From: Leptospira stimsonii
Lineage (GTDB): Bacteria > Spirochaetota > Leptospiria > Leptospirales > Leptospiraceae
Direction: 5' to 3'
Length of the DNA: 64,000 nt
Assembly: GCF_003545885.1 (NCBI RefSeq)
Contig: NZ_QHCT01000001.1
Coordinates: forward strand, 1,554,928-1,618,927
This document shows, piece after piece, positions 1 to 9,300 of this stretch. Below the pieces are notes generated by a model. The model was not told where the DNA came from and ran no database searches. It saw only the letters and a program-made list of their open reading frames with translations. The position numbers were made by a program, and so were the translations under genes. Position 1 is the first letter of the stretch; every line of letters starts with the position of its first letter.

Positions 1-894
1 ATTTACGCGTTCGGTTTCCATATCCATGACGGGTGCTCCTCCGGAAACGGAAATCGAAACCTCGTACTGAGGAGCCGGATAACCGATCTTAAAGGCCTTC
101 ATATCGGAAGGAACGTCTTCTTCGATTTTTTCCTGCTTGGAAGCGCCGATGAAGGAAACGTTCATATCGCCCGGTTTGGAAAATACGGCGCGAAATCCTT
201 CGCTCTTTTCCGCCAACATTCTATCTTTAAACGTTACGGTGGAGAGATTGCTCGCGGGAATCGTATAAGAAATTTGTAATTCAGAACTTCCGGGAAGTAT
301 CGCACGATCCAAAAATTTTCCGTTCGGTCCGTCTTGGAGCTGAAGAGGAATCGCCATCCTCGCTTCTCCTTGCGTGAGTTGTCCGATTACTTCGGTCGCC
401 TCGGAAGGGACAAAAATCTCGAACGGATTTTGTTCGTCTTGATAACTCTTAGGTGGAATCGTATTGTTCGAGATGAGAAAAATTTTGAATACGCGGAGGA
501 AATCTTTTCCTCTTGTGATCTGCATCGCCGATCTGGTTCGCACTAAAGATTTGTCCTTTGTCTTTTCATAGACTACGATCTCTTGGACTGCGGAACGCAT
601 CACCGGGACAGGAGGCACCATCTTATTATAATTGACCCCCGCATACTTCGCTTGGAGAAGGATCGGTGATTGGTCGGGAACGGAAAGTTTGGAAACGACA
701 AAGTCCCCTTTTGCGGGTCCTAAGTCCTTGATCGGAATCATTCCTTGTTGGAGCGCGATGATTCGAAGGGATTCGATGTTTCCTTCTTTGCCGGTCGTTC
801 CGTTTTTGATGCGGATCTTGAGTTCGATTTCTTCCGAATGAATGGAAACTTGTACAAAGAAAAGGATGGATAAGATCGTTAGGATTGTTTTCAT
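1..894 (-). CDS. Exported protein of unknown function, truncated by the window edge
   Basis: An open frame of 298 codons starts at ATG 892-894 and runs uninterrupted off the left edge, so the C-terminus is missing. Residues 1-20 form a signal peptide (MKTILTILSILFFVQVSIHS), so the protein is exported. The rest is polar and beta-rich with no motif I recognise; it resembles the carboxypeptidase-regulatory or BatD-like style of exported Leptospira proteins, but I cannot assign a family. It is divergent from the gene at 1028, with the promoters of both in the 895-1027 gap. Confidence 0.75.
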   Translation of the reverse strand, partial: MKTILTILSILFFVQVSIHSEEIELKIRIKNGTTGKEGNIESLRIIALQQGMIPIKDLGPAKGDFVVSKLSVPDQSPILLQAKYAGVNYNKMVPPVPVMRSAVQEIVVYEKTKDKSLVRTRSAMQITRGKDFLRVFKIFLISNNTIPPKSYQDEQNPFEIFVPSEATEVIGQLTQGEARMAIPLQLQDGPNGKFLDRAILPGSSELQISYTIPASNLSTVTFKDRMLAEKSEGFRAVFSKPGDMNVSFIGASKQEKIEEDVPSDMKAFKIGYPAPQYEVSISVSGGAPVMDMETERVN

Positions 895-1027
895 CTCAGG
901 CTCTTAAAGTCAGTTTTATTCCACCCTCTTAAAAAGAAAATCCTTTACACTCGCTTTTGTTCTCGTAGCTTGTATTCTCTTTGAACGATTGTGACGTTCG
1001 TTTAGACCGTTTTTATGGAGTGTGGAG

Positions 1028-2107
<1,080 letters not shown>

Positions 2108-2543
2108 AATGATTCCTTTCCTCAGGCGAAGTCGGCCGGAGTTGTAAAAACTACAAAAAGTGTGAGTTCCTACTTTTTTCTAAAAAAGAAAAGTCGGAAC
2201 TCAAGCCGAAAAATTCTCCCCTGATTCGATTGGTCCGACAAAAGATTCACTCGAAAAAAAAACTTGCAAAGGGACTTGAAGTTCGTCCGGTGCACGCTCG
2301 GAGAAACTTCTCCAAAACTGGCTCGTGTAGTTCCGTCTTGGATGGAAGAATACGACCGAATCTCGAACTCAAGAACTGGCCAAAACCAACTCGAGGGAAT
2401 GAAGTTGCCAAAGAGAAAGCGAGAGGATTTTCTGGATTTCAGACCTTGCTTTCGAAAAGAAAGAATCAAATTCTTCTTTGATACGAAAAAGAATTCGAGA
2501 CGAGAAGGTCGGAATCGAAAGAATTATTTTTGGAAATAAGATT
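2108..2543. other. Intergenic space with one dispersed-repeat copy
   Basis: No convincing gene. The short open frames here lack start signals and protein-like composition. The only structure I see is the hairpin-forming repeat at 2160-2244, listed separately, and A-rich sequence before the VOC gene. Confidence 0.5.
2160..2244 (+). repeat. Dispersed intergenic repeat, copy 1
   Basis: Starts with GTGTGAGTTCCTACTTTTTT at 2160-2179, an exact 20-base match to the complement of 59898-59917. Similarity continues through AAGCCGAAA..TTCTCCCC and a GATTCGAT..GGTCC segment. Locally it can fold, with GAGTTCC 2164-2170 pairing GGAACTC 2196-2202 and ACTTTT pairing AAAAGT inside. Confidence 0.6.
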
Positions 2544-3002
2544 ATGAGACCATTTAAGATATTAGGAATTCAGCAGATCGCAGTCGGCGGAGAAGACAAG
2601 AAAAAACTCGAAACGTTTTGGGTCGACATTCTCGGATTGGAAAAAACGGGAACCTTTCGAAGCGAGAAAGAAAACGTAGACGAAGATATTCTAAGAATCG
2701 GAAAGGGACCATTCGCGGTCGAAGTCGATATCATGCAACCGATCGACGCAAACAAAAGCCCGAAAGTGCACGAACCGAAACTCAATCATATCGGACTCTG
2801 GGTGGATGATATTCACAAAGCGGTCGAATGGTTAACGGCAAAAGGAGTTCGTTTTACACCGGGAGGCGTACGGAAAGGCGCGGCCGGTTACGACGTATGT
2901 TTTATTCATCCCAAAGGAAACGAGGAGTTTCCTTATTGTTCCGAAGGTGTTCTCGTGGAATTGGTCCAAGCGCCGGCAGACGTAATCGCCGCTCTTCGTT
3001 AG
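2544..3002 (+). CDS. VOC-superfamily protein, methylmalonyl-CoA epimerase/glyoxalase-like
   Basis: A 152-residue protein with two beta-alpha-beta-beta-beta halves typical of the vicinal oxygen chelate fold: first half around [18 protein letters not shown], second half starting [11 protein letters not shown], with Glu ligand region VLVELVQAP near the C-terminus. The LNHIGLWV start and the [14 protein letters not shown] end resemble methylmalonyl-CoA epimerases more than glyoxalase I. I chose ATG 2544 because the fold begins right after it; the frame stays open further upstream through A-rich non-coding-looking sequence. Function at substrate level is uncertain. Confidence 0.8.
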   Translation: MRPFKILGIQQIAVGGEDKKKLETFWVDILGLEKTGTFRSEKENVDEDILRIGKGPFAVEVDIMQPIDANKSPKVHEPKLNHIGLWVDDIHKAVEWLTAKGVRFTPGGVRKGAAGYDVCFIHPKGNEEFPYCSEGVLVELVQAPADVIAALR

Positions 3003-3202
3003 ATTTTTCGGGCGTGCCGCTGATTTTTTTTTGAACATCAAAGTTCGATTGAAATCGCGGCCGCGCTCTCCGCTCCATTCAACAAATTGAATTTTCTATT
3101 TTTTGAATGTTCTTTTTTTAAGACGCCAATTTGTTGAATCCGCATCGATCGCTCACGCGGTCTATATCGAAGTTCAGCCGAAACGATCGAAGAAACTCCA
3201 AA

Positions 3203-3778
3203 ATGAAGAACTCAAAAACGATTCTCGTCCTATTGACGATTCTGATCCTAACGATTGCAAACGGCAGTTTTGCGTCCGAGTCTAATCCGGAGGCGCTCTT
3301 ATCGAGCCTCGATAGAAAATTCATTTCTGTTTATAAAACCGTCGTCCCAAAAGAGGGGGCCTTCGACGCGGATTATCCAGAGGAAGTCGCCAGACTTCCG
3401 AATCTTACATTCGGGAAACTTCTTAGGTCTGCAAATTTCGGATTCGAAGGCGATTCGGTCGCGTATGAGATCGAAACCGAAAACAAAATCAAAGGTTGGG
3501 TTTCCTTGGATCAAGTCTGGTTTCCGACAAAAGTGGTTCGGATGAAAGATGGCGATACTCTCAATGTCCGCGAACGCGAGTCTTTGGATTCGAAGATCGC
3601 GGATTCCGTCCGGCAGAACGAAATTCTATATGGAAACGCGATTGTCCTGATCCAACTCGGAACCAAAGGATACGATCCGGCGGACTGGGCTCGTGTCTCC
3701 ACGAAACGGGGAAATCACGGATTCGTCAAACTTCGTTATTTCGAAATCATAGAAACGAACGTGAAACCTTATCCCTGA
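3203..3778 (+). CDS. Exported bacterial SH3-domain protein
   Basis: 191 residues starting at ATG 3203. Residues 1-25 are a signal peptide (hydrophobic run ILVLLTILILTIANG, cleavage near SFA-SE). The middle contains an SH3b-type repeat, MKDGDTLNVRERESLDSKIA, the usual signature of periplasmic SH3 domains that bind peptidoglycan or protein ligands. The region before it (KGWVSLDQVWF) looks like a second, more divergent SH3-like unit. The frame extends upstream to 3131 but lacks a signal for initiation there. Role unknown; periplasmic or envelope location is inferred. Confidence 0.75.
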   Translation: MKNSKTILVLLTILILTIANGSFASESNPEALLSSLDRKFISVYKTVVPKEGAFDADYPEEVARLPNLTFGKLLRSANFGFEGDSVAYEIETENKIKGWVSLDQVWFPTKVVRMKDGDTLNVRERESLDSKIADSVRQNEILYGNAIVLIQLGTKGYDPADWARVSTKRGNHGFVKLRYFEIIETNVKPYP

Positions 3779-3861
3779 ATTTTCCGAGGCCGAACACGCT
3801 GAAAGATGTGCGGGAGACGCGACGATCATGGATCGAGCACAAGAATATTCAAAAAATTGAA

Positions 3862-3883
3862 AATACCTTTCGAAAAGGTTATT
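3862..3883 (-). terminator. Probable terminator of the cyclase operon
   Basis: AATACCTTT pairs with AAAGG(T)TATT across a short loop. Read on the minus strand the hairpin follows the end of the cyclase gene and runs into TTTTCAATTTTTT. It lies between converging genes. Confidence 0.5.
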
Positions 3884-5354
3884 TTTTACCCAGAAGGAAA
3901 AAGGTTCTCATCGGACCCTTTCCTTTGATCTCGATGATTCCTCTGTCTTCGAATTCGAAAAGATCTTTGAGAGCCTCATACGTAGCTTCGGAACAATTGA
4001 TCTTTCCAGGTTGACCGTGGGATTCCATTCTGGAAGCGGTATTCACCGAATCTCCCCAGAGGTCGTAGACGAACTTGTTTTTTCCGATTACGCCGGCGAC
4101 TACGTCGCCCGTGTGAATTCCGATTCGGATATTGAATTCGTATTTCCAGGACTTCTGAAGATCTTTCAGACCGGAAATCATTTCGATTCCGGCTAACGCG
4201 ATCTTTTCGGCGTGATCCGTCGTCGGGTTCGGAATTCCTCCCGCCATCATATAACAATCTCCGATCGTCTTGATCTTCTCGAGTTGATATTTGCTCGCGA
4301 TATCGTCGAAACATGTGAAGATCTGATTGAGGATCTCGACCAATTGATTCGGAGTCGGGATCTGAGTGGAGAGTTTGGAAAAACCCACGATGTCCGCGAA
4401 AAGAACGGTGGAGTTCGGAATATAATCCGCGATCACCCCTTCACCGCTCTTCAATCTTTCCGCGATCGCTTTGGGAAGAATGTTGAGAAGAAGGCTTTCC
4501 GACTTCTGTCTTTCTTTTTCCAGACCTTCGTTTAACACGTTGATCTTTTCCAGAGAATCCTTGAGTTCTCGGTTTCTTTTGGAAAGAGTTTTGTAGGCGT
4601 CCGCGTTATCCACTCCGATCGCGACGTAGTTTGCAAGCGTTCTTAAAATGCTGAGTTGGTTTTCGTTAAACGCATTTTTCTCGTAACTCTGGATCGTAAG
4701 AATTCCGATAAATCTTTCTTCCACTTTAAGTGGAAGATATACTACGGAACTGGTCTTTTCCCCGAAATGTTTCTGGATCGGGGAAACATACTGTGGAAAA
4801 TCTTTTTCGAGATCGTTCGTGATCAGTTCCTGGTTTTGATTATAACAAAAGGAAGAAGGATTTTCTTCGGACAAAGAATCCACAGAAGGAGCGGGAGTAT
4901 AACGACCTTCGATCAGGCTGAACTTATATTTAATCTCATTCTTACCTTCCTCCAAAATCCCAAACGCAAGGATGTTCATCGAGATCATCGACTTCGTGTT
5001 TTCATAAACGGAAGTGAGAATGATCTTCGGTTCCAAACTTGCGGTGATCATCTGGCCGATCTCGCTCAGCTGTTTTAGGTTTTGATAAGAGGAAACCAAT
5101 CTTTGGTTGGAATCTTGAAGTTCGGTTTGAGTTTTGATCAGACGATTCTGAGTCGAATCGCCGATTTTCATCAGTTTCGAAGATTGTTTTAAAAGGGATT
5201 CGTAAGCGTCTCCGATTTTTTTTAATTCCTGGATCAGATCGTCTTTCTGAAGAGAATCTTTTTTATCAAGGGTTTCGTTGACTTCGTTTAATAACTGAAA
5301 CTCGTTTTCAAAAAAAGAATTAAAATCCTTCTGCGCTGGAGACGCTGGTTCCAT
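3879..5354 (-). CDS. GAF-domain class III adenylate/guanylate cyclase
   Basis: 491 residues. Residues 1-95 are a charged, probably coiled-coil segment, 100-255 a GAF domain, 256-290 a short coiled coil (NRELKDSLEKINVLNEGLEK), and 310-490 a class III cyclase domain. Metal-binding Asp321 (FADIVGFS) and Asp366 (KTIGD), adenine-selecting Lys362 and Asp431 (YDLWGD), Asn438 and Arg442 (SVNTASRM) are all present. This supports an active, ATP-preferring cyclase; the nucleotide preference is inference. It is the last gene of the operon that also carries SiaB- and SiaC-like genes, in the position where the P. aeruginosa Sia operon has the diguanylate cyclase siaD. GAGGA lies 8 nt before ATG 5354. Confidence 0.92.
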   Translation of the reverse strand: MEPASPAQKDFNSFFENEFQLLNEVNETLDKKDSLQKDDLIQELKKIGDAYESLLKQSSKLMKIGDSTQNRLIKTQTELQDSNQRLVSSYQNLKQLSEIGQMITASLEPKIILTSVYENTKSMISMNILAFGILEEGKNEIKYKFSLIEGRYTPAPSVDSLSEENPSSFCYNQNQELITNDLEKDFPQYVSPIQKHFGEKTSSVVYLPLKVEERFIGILTIQSYEKNAFNENQLSILRTLANYVAIGVDNADAYKTLSKRNRELKDSLEKINVLNEGLEKERQKSESLLLNILPKAIAERLKSGEGVIADYIPNSTVLFADIVGFSKLSTQIPTPNQLVEILNQIFTCFDDIASKYQLEKIKTIGDCYMMAGGIPNPTTDHAEKIALAGIEMISGLKDLQKSWKYEFNIRIGIHTGDVVAGVIGKNKFVYDLWGDSVNTASRMESHGQPGKINCSEATYEALKDLFEFEDRGIIEIKGKGPMRTFFLLGKK

Positions 5355-5381
5355 GAATTGGTCCTCGGCCGAAGAGCGGTC

Positions 5382-5756
5382 TTATTTGTAGGATTTGAGT
5401 TCGAACGGCAGAGAAAGATCGGACGAAAATTCTTCACCGGTTTCCTGCATATCGTCGTCGTCTTCTTTATACAACCAGAGGACTTTAACCTTTCCGCTTT
5501 GATCGTGATATTTCTGAAGGGAGTCCAAAATGTCCATGATCACTTTCGAAGAGCTCGTATTAAAATAGTCCAACTGAAATTTTACTTGGATTGCGGTCTT
5601 ATTTCCCATCGTGGAGTTGAGCCAGTCGAATACCGGCTTGTAGAAAGCGATCGCGTTTTCCGGATAAGATTCTCCGATGATTTCCACCACTCCTTTCTCA
5701 GTGTCCAAAATAACCTCTGGAGAAGTTTTGGTCTGTTGGATATGTAAAGATTCCAT
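5382..5756 (-). CDS. siaC: SiaC-family (DUF1987) regulatory phosphoprotein
   Basis: 124 residues, single domain. It carries the family hallmark LDYFNTSSSK; the Thr in it aligns in position with the Thr68 whose phosphorylation controls SiaC in Pseudomonas aeruginosa (known of the family, not shown here). In that system SiaB phosphorylates SiaC, a PP2C phosphatase (SiaA) reverses this, and unphosphorylated SiaC activates the diguanylate cyclase SiaD. Here the gene follows a SiaB-like gene and precedes a class III cyclase. ATG 5756 has AAGGA about 9 nt upstream; a TTG at 5762 would overlap the siaB stop but is badly spaced from it. Confidence 0.88.
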   Translation of the reverse strand: MESLHIQQTKTSPEVILDTEKGVVEIIGESYPENAIAFYKPVFDWLNSTMGNKTAIQVKFQLDYFNTSSSKVIMDILDSLQKYHDQSGKVKVLWLYKEDDDDMQETGEEFSSDLSLPFELKSYK

Positions 5757-5758
5757 TC

Positions 5759-6313
5759 TCAATTTTCCTTTGTGAAGTATGCAGAAAGTGTAAAAAACGA
5801 ATGCTTATCGTCTACGGGTGAGATAACGTAAGTCAGCGGTCCGTCCGACTTCCTTGCGATATCAATCAGTCCGACTCCGGCGCCTTTGCTATCGTCCGGC
5901 CTGTCCGAGCGCAACTGCTGTTGATAGTAAGTTTTCAGCTCGTCTCTCGACATAGAATTTATCTTCTCGCATTTTGATTTTAGCGAATCGATTTTCTCGT
6001 TTAGTACAAGGTTCCCGGAAGAAACATTATAGCCAATCGATTTTTCATCGACCATAATGATACCGACTCCACCTTCTCTTCCGTCTTCCTGAGCTCTTCT
6101 TTCCGCCGAATAGTGTAACATATTCTGTGCCAATTCGATAAAAACGGCGAAGATTTTTTTGATTTTCGATTCCGTGCTCAAGGAAGTTCGGATCATTGAC
6201 CCGAATTCCGTAAGGACTTCCTGCGAAAGTCGGCCCTTAAAGGAAACAATTAATTGATAATCGCAGGCCTCTTTATAGTGCTTAAACAGGTCTACGGACT
6301 TGTTTTCCATCAT
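5759..6313 (-). CDS. siaB: SiaB-family protein kinase
   Basis: 184 residues. The N-box-like FIELAQNMLHYS (Glu60, Asn64) and the G-box-like DSKGAGVGLIDIARKS are the GHKL-type nucleotide-binding features of the SiaB family, which phosphorylates SiaC. It sits 37 nt after the giant kinase/phosphatase gene and 2 nt before the SiaC-like gene, consistent with a dedicated kinase-substrate pair. A second SiaB-like gene lies at 17735-18271. Family assignment is strong; catalytic activity is inferred from the conserved boxes. Confidence 0.88.
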   Translation of the reverse strand: MMENKSVDLFKHYKEACDYQLIVSFKGRLSQEVLTEFGSMIRTSLSTESKIKKIFAVFIELAQNMLHYSAERRAQEDGREGGVGIIMVDEKSIGYNVSSGNLVLNEKIDSLKSKCEKINSMSRDELKTYYQQQLRSDRPDDSKGAGVGLIDIARKSDGPLTYVISPVDDKHSFFTLSAYFTKEN

Positions 6314-6350
6314 TTCTTTTTAACATACTCCCTATAGTTTCGTGTACAGC

Positions 6351-9300
6351 TCAGATCCGAAATCCGATCAAAGTTATGTCATCTCTTTGGGATTCTCCCG
6401 CTTGATGTCCGTCTAAAAAGGCCGCGAGTCTTTCTTTTTGTTCGTTGGCCGGCAGGGGAGAAACGCCATGTAATTGGGCGATCAATCCTTTGCTGGCGAT
6501 TCTTTGTCTTTGAGGATTCGGTTGATCCATGTATCCGTCCGTGGTAAGATAAAACATGGTTGGTTTTCCTTTATCCAGTTTTACTTCGTGGGTCGTATAG
6601 GTTCTTGAATCTTCTTTTTGTCTTCCACCGATCGAATGTCTGTCTCCTTTGATCTCTTCTATCTTACCGTCTCTGGAAAAGTAGAGAGGTCTTTTGGCGC
6701 CTGCAAAATAAACTTTATCCGTTTCGATTCTACAGAAGCAGATGTCCATTCCATCCACCGAGTTCGTATCTAAAGAATCTTGTTTTAAGGCTTGTCTCAC
6801 ATTCTTATTTAAATGTTCCAAAACCTTCCCCGGATCTTTGATACCTGCTTCGTTTACGATTTGATTGAGCAATGTATTTCCGATCATTGACATTAAAGCA
6901 CCTGGGACCCCGTGTCCAGTACAATCGACTGCGGCTAGGAAAATAGATCCTTCTTTTTTACTGAACCAGTAGAAGTCTCCCGAGACGATATCCTTCGGTC
7001 TGAAGAGGACGAATTGTTCCTTTAGATTTTTTGCAAGAAGAGTTTCGGAAGGAAGAATCGCCTGTTGAATATTCAATGAATATGTGATACTGTCAGTGAT
7101 GTGTTGATTCTTTAATCCGAGGTCCGCGTTTGCTTGAGCCAACTCTCTCGTTCTTTCCCTTACTTTCTCTTCCATATTAGAATAGAGTAAAGCGTTATCG
7201 ATGGAAATCGCCGCTTGAGAGGAAAGAATGTTCATGATCTGAAGTCGGTCCGATGTGAACGCTCCTTCCGAAAGATTGTTTTCGAGATAGAGAATTCCCG
7301 AAATCTCGCCTTGTTTTATCACCGGAGTACAAAGAACCGACTTAGTTTTAGAATTCTTAATATACTCGTCTTTGTTGAACTTCTCGTCTTGGTTTGCGTT
7401 TCTGAGAACCAAGTTTTCCTTCGTACGTTCCACGTAGTAGATCAAAGAGATCGGAAGATTCTTGCTGTTGCCGAGAGGAATTCCGGTGAGAACGTCTACA
7501 TCGTCTTTTGTAATCGATCCCTCCGCTTCGACGTAAAGCCTTCCTTCTTTTTTAAGAATGAGAACTCCTCTCTGAGCTCCCGCGTTTTCGATAACGATCT
7601 TCATCAGTTTATCGAGGAGATTTTCCAGTTTGATCTCCCCGGAAATCGCAGTAGAACTTTTTAATACGGATTGAAGATCCAAGGTTTGACCGGAATAAAC
7701 TTCGGTCGCCGCAGCAGTCGTGGTTGAAATCGTTCTGTGGGTTCGAATCGTTCCCGTTCCTCGTTCGCGAATGAATTCGGGATACTTGGACTTGAGCATA
7801 CTCTGTTTTAGATTCGCGCCCCAGAGTCCGTAACGATGAAACGCTTCGTTGATAAATTCCCCTGCGATCTTGATACTTCCTTTCGAAAGCCAGAAGGTCG
7901 CCGCCATTTCGCACGCGAGCGCTTCGTCGTTTGGAAATTCGTTTTTTCTCGCTTCTCGAATCGCCGCTTCGTATGTTCTTGCGGCTTTCCAGTTTTTGTA
8001 TTCCAGTCTTGCGAGTTCTGCTTCGACTAACAAGTGTTTGTGGTAGAAGTTCTCAGGACAACTATCCGCCAATGCCAAGAGTTGTTTTTGGTTCTCGCGA
8101 ATTTTTTTGAGATATTCTTTTTTCTTATCGGGTGTGACTTTTTTATAATTCGCGGCAAGTGCGAGGGAATACAAAAAATTATGCTCCCAAGGTCCATATT
8201 GCCCACCAAGGTATAAGATCATTCCGTTGGCTTCCTCCGCTTCTTGAAGAGCCAGCTGGTATTCTCCATACATGAGCAACGATCGTATCTTCATCACTTT
8301 GAACGTACAGATAGGGGCCAAACTCTGGTGATCGTTGCAAAGATCGATATATTCCTTTTCCTGATATTCGTTCGATGAGAAGTCGAGGTGCCCGCCCGTT
8401 TCCCCTCTTAAATTGTAAAGAATCAAAGTTGTTCCCAGGATCGTATCGATAGCGAGGTTGTTTTTTACTTTTCTTACGAATTTCAGGAGCTGGTTGATTT
8501 TCGGTTTTAGAATTTCTAAATTCTTTCCTTGAAAAAGAACATTAGACGCATCGTTCATCGCGGCGTAACTTCCGTGAAGGAACTCCCCCGAGTCTAATGC
8601 GGCCTGAACACATTTTATATTCACTTCCTCGGAGAATTTAAGATGTTTCACAAAGGAAGAAGAATAGTTTGCAAGAATATTAGCGGCCTTCGTATAGCCG
8701 CCGGAGTTCATATATTTTTCGCTGAGTTTTACGGCCAATTCACAGAAGTCATATGCGGCTTTGTAATCGGATAATTTTCCTACGAGGACCATTCCATAAC
8801 AGGAATAACCGTAAGAATCGGAAAGGTTTCCATACTTCAAAAGAAGGTTCGCCATTTTTAAGCAGATGACAGGGAATAGGGCAGGTTCTTTATTATAAGC
8901 CATCGGGATCGCGCTGATCAAAAGATTCACCGCCCAAATATGGTTCGCATCGGTCATCAACGGTTCGTCTAACAGTGATGTAACGCTTCGGTTCTTTAAA
9001 TTTTTTCTGACTTCCTCGATTTCCTTGTCCACGACCTTGTCGAAGTTCGAAGTTGGGATTTCAATTCCCAGCGGTTTCAGAGCTTTGATCACCGTCGGCA
9101 TCGCGAGATCGAATTTTCCTTGGGCGGAATATTCTATCATCAATAAGTTATAGGCTTCGGCCTGTTCCACGGGAGTTTTCGCCTGTTTTAAGATGGTTTG
9201 AATCATCTCCTGCGATTCTTCGAAATTTCCGTTCAGATACAAGACTTCAGCCAGTTCTTTGTGAACGGAGTAGGCGATCTCGTATTCCTTGGACCAAAGT

